A DNA stretch of 64,000 nt from the NCBI RefSeq assembly GCF_051781005.1, contig NZ_JBPWOA010000032.1, positions 186,001 to 250,000 on the forward strand, written 5' to 3'. Under the pieces are notes generated by a model. That model saw only the letters and a program-made list of their open reading frames with translations, did not search any database and was not told the origin of the DNA. Within the stretch, counting starts at the first letter, position 1, and every line of letters starts with the position of its first letter. The position numbers were made by a program, and so were the translations under genes. Source of the DNA: Anabaena sp051781005. Its GTDB lineage: Bacteria; Cyanobacteriota; Cyanobacteriia; Cyanobacteriales; Nostocaceae. This document shows positions 53,659 to 62,756 of this stretch, piece by piece.

Positions 53659-54041
53659 ATAAATTATTATTAGATACTCATGCTTTTATCTGGTTTGTCT
53701 CTAATGATGGCAACCTGCCAGCAGCAACTAAAAATCAAATTGAATCTGCTGAAGCTGTTTTTTTGAGTATTGCCAGTATTTGGGAAATAGCAATTAAACT
53801 CAACATTGGCAAACTAACCCTACAGGGTGCTTTTGAAGAGATTGAACCTCAACTCATTGCTGCGGATATCAAGATTCTCCCTATTACATTTACTGATACG
53901 GTTCAATTCCGTTATTTACCTCTGCATCACCGTGATCCTTTTGATCGCATTCTGGTGGCACAAGCCATAAATCATTCTTTGGTTTTGATTAGTCGTGATG
54001 TGGCTTTTGATGCCTATTCTGTTCAGCGTTTGTGGTCATGA
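53655..54041 (+). CDS. vapC: PIN-domain toxin VapC
   Basis: 128 aa. PIN acidic residues are present: LLDTHAFIWF at 4-13 (Asp6), SIWEIAIKLNIGKL near 43 (Glu), and HHRDPFDRILVAQA near 92 (Asp, Asp). VapC proteins cleave specific RNAs. The start overlaps the antitoxin stop. Together with the Uma2 gene it forms an accessory cluster. Confidence 0.9.
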   Translation: MNKLLLDTHAFIWFVSNDGNLPAATKNQIESAEAVFLSIASIWEIAIKLNIGKLTLQGAFEEIEPQLIAADIKILPITFTDTVQFRYLPLHHRDPFDRILVAQAINHSLVLISRDVAFDAYSVQRLWS

Positions 54042-54367
54042 AGAAGGGAAAAAGTCCCATTTATTGCAGATGTTTCTGGTTTTGTCGTTCTATGTAGAAT
54101 AGAATGTATTAATACTTTTAGACAAGTACAGTCAACCCAAAAATAAAAGATGGACAGTAATAGTCTACAACAACTGATTTCGCAACCTAAAGAAAGTGCA
54201 AAGCTTGATTTTAAAATCGAACTGTATAAAATCTATGAACCCAAACCTACAGTTCAGTCTGATATCCAGAATTGGGCTGAACTTAAGGAGCAGCAATGGG
54301 CAGAATTGATCAAGGATGTCCTAGCACTTGCAAATGGCAATATTGGAACTGCTGAACAGACAGGATA

Positions 54368-55563
54368 GGGAGCATCTCAAGTTTGTTAGAACAGATGAAC
54401 TAGCAGGTAGGGGTAAAAATCAGCGAAAATAAAGGAAGAAATCAATCCCCCACTCAATCATGGAACCAGCTAATCAGAAAAAACTCCAGGAGCATCTCAA
54501 AGCCATAGCAGGAATTCTATATCAAGAAGCAAAAACTGAAGAATTAGAGAGTTTAGCAGGAATTGAAAAAACAATTAGAGCGCAGACTTTAGAATATATT
54601 ACGCCAGAATTAGGGGTTTTTTTCTCAAAGAAGCAACAGGAACTTCATCGGGAAGAGTAAGAATAATAAAAAGCATTCTTGGAGAATTGCCAGTCAGTGA
54701 AAAACAAGCACGAAAGTTAAAACTAGAAAACAATCAAAAAATAAGTCCTTATTTAGAGCAATGTTGCTTGAGAGCAAGTGCAAATGTATCCTATGAAAAT
54801 GCAGCACAAGATATTTATAAATATACTGGGATGTCGATTTCTGCTAGTACACAACAAAGAATCGTTCAGCGTTATGAGTTTCCCGAAATAGGAGACGAAA
54901 AAGAAATAGAAGAAATTAGCGTGGACGGTGGAAAGGTAAGGCTTAGGACTGAACAAAAAGGAGAATCATGCCTCTGGAAAGACTATAAAGCTATTTGCAT
55001 TAACCAAGGAATAAAAGTAGCTAGATTGGGTGAAAATGAATCTTTAATCGATTGGGTAAATCAACAACATTTGGCAGATCCATTAACCTGTTTAGGTGAT
55101 GGACATCCGGGAATTTGGAAGATAATTCGACAATTTAATTGTCCAGGGGAAAGACGGGAGATTTTAGATTGGTTTCATCTTGTTGAAAATCTACATAAAG
55201 TAGGTGGTTCTCTCAAGCGACTCAAAGCTGCGGAAACTTTTCTTTGGCTAGGAAAAGTTGATGAAACTCTCGCTCTCATATCTCCACTTCAATCTAAAAA
55301 AGCTCAAAATTTCTGTCAGTATTTGGAAACTCATCGCCATCGAATTGTCAATTATGATTATTATCAAACCGAGGGTATTTGTTCTATTGGTTCTGGTGCC
55401 GTCGAGTCTACTATCAAACAGATAGATCGCCGATTAAAAATCTCTGGCGCACAATGGAATGAATCGAATGTCTCTCAAGTCCTCAAGCATCGCTGTGCTT
55501 ATCTCAACGCCAAGCTTTAGAGCCTGTTTAGTTCTTTTGTTCTAACAAAGTTGATATGCTCCC
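54368..55563. mobile_element. ISKra4-like insertion sequence, 1196 bp
   Basis: The ends are inverted repeats of about 34 bp (GGGAGCATCTCAAGTTTGTT left; GGGAGCATATCAACTTTGTT as the complement of the right end) and are flanked by a perfect 9-bp duplication GACAGGATA (54359-54367 and 55564-55572). It carries one transposase read across a frame change. Confidence 0.93.
54460..55520 (+). CDS. ISKra4-family transposase (with frame change)
   Basis: The N-terminal part (54460 onwards, MEPANQKKLQEHLKAIAGIL) and the C-terminal part are in different frames. They join at a run of seven T (54617-54623), where a shift by -1 gives ...LGVFFLKEATGTSSGRVRII, the family sequence. The rest has DGGKVRLR near the start of the catalytic core, CLGDGHPGIWKI in the middle and GSGAVESTIKQIDRR at the end, as in ISKra4 transposases. 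It could be read by programmed frameshifting or be inactivated by an indel. The poly-T site fits either. Confidence 0.85.
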
Positions 55564-56638
55564 GACAGGATATCTTGTCATAGGTGCTGATGATAAGTTG
55601 AAATCAGATGGTAAACCAACTTTGCGCGATGTCGGAAATGAAGTGCCTACTCGCAGGGAGATTCTTGAAAAAGTAAATTCTTATTGCCAACCTCAACTTC
55701 CAGATATTCAACGTGAAGAAATTTGGGTAGATGGTATAAAACTATTGATCATTTCCATTCCTCCAACTCCATATTTATATAGACTATCCAAACAATTAAA
55801 AACACCCAAGAAGGAATATTCTCCTCATACAGTTCTGATTCGTCGTGGAGATGGAGAAAGAACATATGAGGCTTCACCCGACGAGCAAAGAGCTATGGAA
55901 GAGGAAAAGAAAACAAAATTTTATCAGTATTCTTTAGGAGATACTGCAAAATATTTTAAACAGGAATTAGACAACACTTATGCTCAAATACCTCAGCCTA
56001 TTATAGAAACTCTAAAAACTCTACATTGGCGTATAAATCTGTATCCTCAGACTTACAATGCACAGTTAATTTCTTCAAGAAATAAATGCTCTGAGTTAGT
56101 ACAAAATACAGCAGTCTCAATAATCCCAGGAGGATACAGCTACCCTCGTAAAATAGGTAATTCTGTCATAGGCTCTAATTGGACTGGAGTTTGGACTGAT
56201 CTTTTTCGGCATGAGTGTTGGCGTTTATATCAAAGTGGACAGTTCATCAACTTCTCTGGAACCTGGAATAATCTAAATCAAATTATCTCTGATGACGAAA
56301 TTTTTTATACTGTAACGACTGTTTTTAGATTTGCCGCAAACCTCTGTCAACAAGAGATTTACAACGGAGGAATAAACATAACTATCGAATTGAATAATGT
56401 AAAAAATTATGGACTTAAGATGGAATCGGATTTAAATGATTTGCCGTCTCAATACAGGAAAGCAACCGATAACAAGTATAAAAACTCTTGGTTTATGCAA
56501 AGCAATAGTTTAAGTGCCACCTCATCCGACAAACAAGTATTTGAAGCTTTTAACTGGTTTATCGAGTGTTTTTCGTCTGAACCACTTATGAGTATCGAAG
56601 TATTCCAAGAAAAACAAAAAAAACTTTTGGGAGGGTAA

Positions 56639-57295
56639 TTATATGAGTAGCACATCAATTTTGACTATAGCATAAGTGCGATCGCTTCTCTCATAGTCAA
56701 CAAAATCCCAAATAGCTAGGATGGGTATAGCGTAACGCACTATTATCCCTTCAGTTTATGGTGCGTTACGGACTACCTTCCTCACCCAGCCCACAAATTG
56801 AAGGTTTTTTATTTGGAAGTCCTGGATGTTTTAGAAGCGATTGGAAAGATGCTTCCCTTCGTTCAGCATGACATTGCAGGATTATTTATTTGTTGGATCA
56901 CTCTAAAACATCCTCTTAAAGAATAGGGGTTGCACTTAAAAAACTCAGTACACCTTGTTAAAGGGAACAAGTTATAGGGGAAATTAAGACCAAAAATGTT
57001 GAAGGATTCTTTCCTTAGCATTCTCTTTTTGATGAATTATTTGTCAAGGAATGCAAGGAAATGTATGATGGATTTGGGATTTTAAATTATGCCAAGAAAA
57101 ATAAATATTTAAGTCGTATTGCATTAGACATATTCCCTAATTAGTATATTTTTCTAGTTAAAAAATATGCTGAAAAAGAGCATTTATTGATACAAGTTAA
57201 AATTATTGAAATATATTCTTGATTACAGCTTTAAAAATAATTTAGAAAGAGAATAGTGAAGAGAAAAGAATATTATTTGGACTCGGAGACGAATC
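56639..57295. other. Gene-free region with repeats, upstream of flv3
   Basis: It has a HIP1 site near 56678, an inverted repeat GCGTAACGCAC / GTGCGTTAC (about 56729-56770) and a TTTTTATTTGGAAGTCC repeat near 56805. The rest (56930-57295) is AT-rich and probably contains the flv3 promoter. I find no gene. Confidence 0.5.
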
Positions 57296-59014
57296 ATGGT
57301 AGCGATCTCAGAGAAAGTTCAGCCCCGATTAACTATACAAACTGTAGAAATTGCCCCTAACACAACGGCGATTCGTTCTCTTGATTGGGATCGAGATCGT
57401 TTTGATATTGAATTTGGATTGCAAAATGGCACAACCTATAATTCATATTTAATTAGGGGTGAACAAACAGTTTTGATTGATACTTCTCATCAGAAGTTTC
57501 GTCACCTGTATTTAGAAACCCTTAAAAGTATTGTTAACCCTAAGACAATTGATTATGTAATTGTCAGTCACACAGAACCAGATCATAGTGGTTTGGTAGA
57601 AGATGTATTACAGTTAGCACCGAGAGCGACTGTTTTAGCGTCCAAAGTAGCTTTGCAATTTTTGGAAGGTCTGGTACATGATCCTTTTTCTAAGCGAATT
57701 GTCAAAAGTGGCGATCGCATAGATATTGGTAAAGGACATGAAATAGAATTCGTCAGTGCGCCTAATTTACACTGGCCTGACACCATTTTCAGCTTTGACC
57801 GCAAAACCAAAGTCATCTACACTTGCGATGCTTTTGGAATGCATTTTTGTGATGATCGCACCTTTGATGAAGATTTAGAAGCAATTGAAGCTGATTTCCG
57901 GTTTTACTACGATTGCTTAATGGGTCCCAATGCTCGTTCTCTGTTGAATGCAATGAAGAGAATGGGTGATTTAGGCAAAATTAACATTATTGCTAACGGA
58001 CACGGGCCACTGCTGCACCATCACTTAGATATCCTGACTGAGTGCTACCACAGTTGGAGTCAAAGACAAGCTAAAGCAGAAACTGTGGTGGGATTGTTCT
58101 ATGTTTCAGAATACGGTTATAGCGATCGCTTGGCTATGGCAATTTCTGAAGGTATCCAAAAAGCTGGTGTGGGAGTAGAAGTAATCGATCTCAACATAGC
58201 CGAACTCCAAGAAATTCAAGAACTAGCAGGTAGAGCAGCCGGTATTATTATCGGAATGCCTCCAACTACCTCAGCTGCGGCTCAAGCTGGAATCAGTTCA
58301 TTATTATCAGTTGCCAAAAATAAGCAAGTAGTAGGACTATTTGAATGTTACGGTGGCGATGATGAACCCATTGATACCTTCCGTCGTAAGTTTATTGACT
58401 TGGGAATCAAAGAAGCTTTCCCAGCAATTCGGATTAAAGAAGTTCCCGGTGCATCGACCTACCAACTTTGTGGAGAAGCGGGTACAGATTTGGGACAAAT
58501 GGTGATGCGAGAACGCAACATCAAACAAATCAAATCCCTCGACGTGAATATGGAAAAAGCGTTGGGTAGGATTAGCAGTGGTTTATATATTGTCACCGCC
58601 AAAAAAGGTGATATGAGTGGAGCAATGATCGCTTCCTGGGTGACACAAGCCAGCATACAGCCTTTAGGATTCACAATGGCTGTGGCTAAGGATCGGGCTA
58701 TTGATAATTTACTCCAAGAGAGCGATCGCTTTGTTCTCAATGTCTTGGAAGAAGGAAACTATCAAGACCTGAAAAAGCACTTCCTCAAACGCTTACATCC
58801 CGGTGCTGATAGATTTGCCGGCGTAAAAACCCAAATTGCCAAAAACGGTTCTCCAATTCTTACAGATGCACTTGCATATATGGAATGTCAAGTAGTCACC
58901 AGCATGGAATGTAGTGACCACTGGATTTTATACTGCACGGTCGAAGAAGGACGCGTTTCCAAACCTGATGCAGTCACAGCAGTACGTCATCGCAAAGTAG
59001 GGAACTACTATTAA
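57296..59014 (+). CDS. flv3: Flavodiiron protein Flv3-like (A-type flavoprotein)
   Basis: 572 aa. Domains: metallo-beta-lactamase-like diiron domain (about 30-250) with canonical ligands (HTEPDHSG near 91, PNLHWPDT near 159, CDAFGMHFCDD near 178, NGHGPLL near 233), flavodoxin domain (about 265-410, with VVGLFYVSEYGYSDRLA near 262), and a C-terminal flavin reductase domain (about 425-572). It reduces O2 to water with NAD(P)H. It is followed by flv1 118 bp downstream. The adjacent flv3-flv1 arrangement resembles heterocyst-type flv3B-flv1B of PCC 7120, as I recall. Confidence 0.9.
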   Translation: MVAISEKVQPRLTIQTVEIAPNTTAIRSLDWDRDRFDIEFGLQNGTTYNSYLIRGEQTVLIDTSHQKFRHLYLETLKSIVNPKTIDYVIVSHTEPDHSGLVEDVLQLAPRATVLASKVALQFLEGLVHDPFSKRIVKSGDRIDIGKGHEIEFVSAPNLHWPDTIFSFDRKTKVIYTCDAFGMHFCDDRTFDEDLEAIEADFRFYYDCLMGPNARSLLNAMKRMGDLGKINIIANGHGPLLHHHLDILTECYHSWSQRQAKAETVVGLFYVSEYGYSDRLAMAISEGIQKAGVGVEVIDLNIAELQEIQELAGRAAGIIIGMPPTTSAAAQAGISSLLSVAKNKQVVGLFECYGGDDEPIDTFRRKFIDLGIKEAFPAIRIKEVPGASTYQLCGEAGTDLGQMVMRERNIKQIKSLDVNMEKALGRISSGLYIVTAKKGDMSGAMIASWVTQASIQPLGFTMAVAKDRAIDNLLQESDRFVLNVLEEGNYQDLKKHFLKRLHPGADRFAGVKTQIAKNGSPILTDALAYMECQVVTSMECSDHWILYCTVEEGRVSKPDAVTAVRHRKVGNYY

Positions 59015-59134
59015 TTCGTAATTTGTAATTCGTAATTCGTAATTAAGAATCTAATTATGAATTATGAATTATCTATTTTTTAAGTTTTGAATTGCAATGC
59101 ACAGATATTTTACGGCGATTCTTTCATAATTGCT

Positions 59135-60931
59135 ATGGAACTTACAGATTCATTTTCCAACGCTTTTGCATCGGCTAAAAATTGGTTTTCTCAAGTTTTT
59201 TCTCCACAACAAACATCCATGAGCAATTCCAAACCACGGGACGTACAAATTCTACCTATTGCTACAAATACAAAGGTTCTCAGAGCGCGTAGTTGGTCAC
59301 GTCTAAGGTTTGAAATTGAATATGCACTTGAAAGAGGTACTACCTCCAATTGCTATTTAATCGAAGCCGATAAAACTGCACTGATTGACCCTCCTGCGGA
59401 AACTTTCACAGAGATTTATATCCAAGCATTGCAGAATACAGTCAATTTCCGTAAGTTGGATTATGTGATTCTGGGTCATTTTAGTCCCAATCGCATACCC
59501 ACATTTAAAGCTCTTTTAGAACTTGCGCCACAAATTACTTTTGTTTCTTCTCTATTGGGTGCTGCTAATTTAAAAGCTGCCTTCCCAGATGAACACATCA
59601 AAGTTTTGGTAATGCGCGGTAAAGAAACTTTAGATTTGGGTAAGGGTCATGTTTTAAAATTCTTCCCTACTCCTAGTCCTCGTTGGCCAGAAGCGCTTTG
59701 TACCTACGACCAACAAACCCAAATTCTCTACACAGATAAATTATTTGGAGCGCATATTTGTGGAGATGAAGCATTTGATGAAAATGCAGAAAGCTTTAAA
59801 GAAGACCAGCGTTACTACTTTAATTGCTTAATGGCTCCCAATGCAACTCACGTAGAAGCAGCTTTGGAAAAAATTTCCGATTTGCAAGTGAGAATGTATG
59901 GCGTTGGTCACGGACCTTTGGTACGGTCTAGCTTAATTGAATTGACCAAAGCTTATGGTGAATGGAGCCATTCCCAAAAGAATCGGGAAATATCTGTAGC
60001 GTTACTTTACGCTTCAGCTTATGGAAATACGGCGATTTTAGCACAGGCGATCGCATTGGGATTAACTAAAGGTGGGGTTGCAGTTCAATCAATTAACTGT
60101 GAATTTGCACCACCTGAAGAAATTCGCACCACCGTAGAAAAAGCTGATGCGTTGATTATTGGTACTCCTACCATTGGTGGTCATGCACCTACACCTATTC
60201 ACACTGCTTTGGGTATTGTCCTCTCTACCGGTGACAATAGTAAATTGGCTGGGGTGTTTGGTTCCTATGGTTGGAGTGGTGAAGCTTTAGATTTAGTTGA
60301 AGGTAAACTGCGAGATGCTGGCTATCGGTTTGGCTTTGATACCTTAAAGGTGAAGTTTAAACCTGATGAAGTTACCTTGAAACTATGTGAAGAAATCGGT
60401 ACAGATTTTGCTCAAGGCTTGAAAAAAGCCAAGAAAATCCGTGTCCCCCAACAAGCTTCTACCCCCACAGAACAAGCTGTAGGCCGGATTATTGGCTCTG
60501 TGTGCGTGGTTACAGCCAAGCAAGGAGAAGTTTCTACAGGAATGTTGGGTGCTTGGGTTTCTCAGGCTACTTTTAACCCACCTGGTATTACTGTTGCGAT
60601 CGCAAAAGACCGCGCGGTTGAATCACTCATGTATCCTGGTGGTAAATTTGCCCTGAATATCCTCCCAGAAGGGCTGCATATAGACTACATGAAGCACTTC
60701 CGCAAAAATTTCGCCCCCGGAGAAGACAGATTTGCTAACTTCCAGACAGTAGAAGCCGACAACGGTTGTACAGTCCTCACCGAAGCTTCAGCCTATCTGG
60801 AATGCTCAGTTGGCCAACGTCTAGAATGCGGTGATCATTGGGTAGTTTATGCAACCGTAGATAACGGTAAATTACTCAAGCCTGATGCTGTCACAGCAAT
60901 CAACCACCGCAAAACAGGCACACATTATTAA
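59135..60931 (+). CDS. flv1: Flavodiiron protein Flv1-like
   Basis: 598 aa from the ATG at 59135 (MELTDSFSNAFASAKNW); an in-frame start at 59087 is possible. It has the same three domains as the neighbour, but the diiron ligand motif is changed to LGHFSPNRIPT where the neighbour has HTEPDHSGL, as in Flv1/Flv2 proteins that need a partner with an intact site. The flavodoxin part begins VALLYASAYGNTAILAQ near 288. It probably forms a heterodimer with Flv3. A terminator follows. Confidence 0.88.
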   Translation: MELTDSFSNAFASAKNWFSQVFSPQQTSMSNSKPRDVQILPIATNTKVLRARSWSRLRFEIEYALERGTTSNCYLIEADKTALIDPPAETFTEIYIQALQNTVNFRKLDYVILGHFSPNRIPTFKALLELAPQITFVSSLLGAANLKAAFPDEHIKVLVMRGKETLDLGKGHVLKFFPTPSPRWPEALCTYDQQTQILYTDKLFGAHICGDEAFDENAESFKEDQRYYFNCLMAPNATHVEAALEKISDLQVRMYGVGHGPLVRSSLIELTKAYGEWSHSQKNREISVALLYASAYGNTAILAQAIALGLTKGGVAVQSINCEFAPPEEIRTTVEKADALIIGTPTIGGHAPTPIHTALGIVLSTGDNSKLAGVFGSYGWSGEALDLVEGKLRDAGYRFGFDTLKVKFKPDEVTLKLCEEIGTDFAQGLKKAKKIRVPQQASTPTEQAVGRIIGSVCVVTAKQGEVSTGMLGAWVSQATFNPPGITVAIAKDRAVESLMYPGGKFALNILPEGLHIDYMKHFRKNFAPGEDRFANFQTVEADNGCTVLTEASAYLECSVGQRLECGDHWVVYATVDNGKLLKPDAVTAINHRKTGTHY

Positions 60932-60956
60932 TTATCAATCGGTATAAATCATAGAG

Positions 60957-60986
60957 CCGCCTTGAGTAATAAGCAAGGTGGTTTTA
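60957..60986 (+). terminator. Terminator after flv1
   Basis: CCGCCTTG pairs with CAAGGTGG (one G-T), a nine-base loop, then TTTT. It ends the flv3-flv1 transcript. Confidence 0.75.
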
Positions 60987-61000
60987 TCATCTTTGTCCTA

Positions 61001-61105
61001 TACAGCGGTTTTCAGAGCAGTGAGGTACAGTTTTTAATTGCAAAGTGTGTAGGGGCGGGGTTTTCCCGCCCTCTATTGTATTACATCCAACAAAGAACCG
61101 CTGTA
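61001..61105. repeat. MITE-like unit with TACAGCGGTT ends
   Basis: TACAGCGGTT (61001) and its complement AACCGCTGTA (61096-61105) bound a 105-bp non-coding unit. Inside is GGGGCGGGGTTTTCCCGCCC, the palindrome also found in trpD. After it (to 61476) a CGTTCCCAGTCTCCGACTGG repeat lies near 61153. No gene in 60932-61476. Confidence 0.75.
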
Positions 61106-61476
61106 TCTTCACCAAAATAGGAATAGTTAGGGTTTGCAACAACAATTTATCTCGTTCCCAGTCTCCGACTGGGAATGCTCTCACAGAGGCTCTGCCTAAA
61201 ATTGTCATTGATAGCGCAAAGCCTTGTATAATAAAACACTATTTTAGTATTCGGTATAATTTTGCACTTTTGGATCAATAAAATCTGGGATACTACCTGA
61301 GTGTAACCCTTACATAATCAAATCAAGATGTATAATATAAACGGTATGATCAAGTGTATTATACATGGTATGTCTAGATGTCCGAATAATGCACATATAA
61401 TTAGGAATAAAATCTTTAAAGCGAATCAATTTATCATCCATGATTTTTCTAGTTAGTTTACAGCTTAAAAAAACTG

Positions 61477-62736
61477 ATGAATAAAAAAATTATTCTTCTA
61501 GTAGTAGCGTTTGCATTAGGTTTCACAATATATTTTTTCACTCATACCCAGATTCAAATCTCTCAAAAACCTATTAAAGTTGGTATTCTTCATTCGCTGA
61601 CTGGCACAATGGCAATTAGTGAGAAATCAGTGGTAGATGCTACCTTACTCGCCATTGAAGAAATCAATGCCAAAGGAGGTATTCTAGGCAGAAAAATCCA
61701 ACCAATTATTGTTGATGGTAAATCCGATTGGAATACATTTGCTAAACAAGCTAAAAACCTGATTACTAAAGAAAAAGTAGTTACAGTTTTTGGCTGTTGG
61801 ACTTCCGCCAGTCGCAAAACAGTAAAACCTATATTTGAAATATACAATCATCTATTGATTTATCCTGTTCAGTATGAAGGACTAGAAGAATCACCAAATA
61901 TTGTTTATACAGGTGCAGCCCCAAACCAACAAATTATTCCAGCCGTAAAGTGGTCTTTTGATAATTTAGGTAAACGATTTTTCCTAGTCGGTTCTGATTA
62001 TATTTTTCCTCGCACAGCCAACGCCATCATCAAAGATCAAGTAACCGCCTTACAGGGAGAAATTTTAGGGGAAGAATATATACTTTTGGGTAGTAATCAA
62101 GTAGAAAATGTCATCGCTAAAATTTTGGCAACTCAACCAAAAGTCATTTTAAATACAATTAATGGTGATAGTAATATTGCTTTTTTCAAAGCCTTGAGAC
62201 AAGCAGGAATTAGCTCTGATATCATACCTACTATTTCCTTTAGTATTGCTGAAGCAGAATTGAAATCTTTACCTAACAAAGATGTGGTAGGTGATTATGC
62301 AGTTTGGAATTATTTTCAAAATATTAATAATCCTAAAAATAGTGAATTTGTTCAAAACTTTCAAAAAAAGTATGGAGAAAATAGAGTTACATCTGACCCC
62401 ATTGAAGCTGGATATTTTGGAGTTTATTTGTGGGCGCAAGCAGTTAAAGCTGCTGGTACAGATGAAGTCAATATAATTCGGGAATATATCAAAGACCAAA
62501 GTTTTAAAGCACCGGAAGGAGTTGTATATATAGATGCTAATAACCAACATACCTGGAAAACAGTTAGGGTTGGGAAAATTCAGTCAGACGGACAATTTAA
62601 AATTGTTTGGAATTCAAGTAAACCAATTCGTCCTATACCTTATCCTATCTCTCGTTCTAAAGCTGACTGGGAAATATTTATAAACAATCTTTATCAAGGC
62701 TGGAATCGAAACTGGGCTAATCCTAAGACTGATTAG
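61477..62736 (+). CDS. UrtA-like periplasmic substrate-binding protein
   Basis: 419 aa. A signal/membrane anchor occupies residues 1-22 (MNKKIILLVVAFALGFTIYF). The rest is a branched-chain amide/urea receptor-type fold: KVGILHSLTGTMAISEKSVVDA near 31, GCWTSASRKTVKPIFE near 104, and YPVQYEGLEESPNIVYTGA near 127, close to UrtA and AmiC. It lacks transporter genes beside it. A membrane sensor gene begins 21 bp later, so it is probably the periplasmic receptor of that sensor and not of a transporter. Confidence 0.83.
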   Translation: MNKKIILLVVAFALGFTIYFFTHTQIQISQKPIKVGILHSLTGTMAISEKSVVDATLLAIEEINAKGGILGRKIQPIIVDGKSDWNTFAKQAKNLITKEKVVTVFGCWTSASRKTVKPIFEIYNHLLIYPVQYEGLEESPNIVYTGAAPNQQIIPAVKWSFDNLGKRFFLVGSDYIFPRTANAIIKDQVTALQGEILGEEYILLGSNQVENVIAKILATQPKVILNTINGDSNIAFFKALRQAGISSDIIPTISFSIAEAELKSLPNKDVVGDYAVWNYFQNINNPKNSEFVQNFQKKYGENRVTSDPIEAGYFGVYLWAQAVKAAGTDEVNIIREYIKDQSFKAPEGVVYIDANNQHTWKTVRVGKIQSDGQFKIVWNSSKPIRPIPYPISRSKADWEIFINNLYQGWNRNWANPKTD

Positions 62737-62756
62737 ATCAATACCTAAATTTGGAA

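Larger units (their letters stand above)
54150..56638 (+). pseudogene. AlbA_2 (Schlafen-like DNA-binding) protein gene split by an IS
   Basis: The frame from 54150 (MDSNSLQQLISQPKESAKLDFKIELYKIY...) runs into the IS at 54368. It resumes after the IS at 55571. Removing the IS and one 9-bp target copy gives ...GNIGTAEQTGYLVIGADDKLKSDGKP, the AlbA_2 consensus with E-S-x-x-L-D-F-K and L-V-I-G motifs. The restored protein would have 427 aa. The rest (about 130-427) has no domain I recognise. AlbA_2 proteins are often transcription-associated or conflict-associated. The restart at 55556 gives only a fragment lacking the first motifs. Confidence 0.9.
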
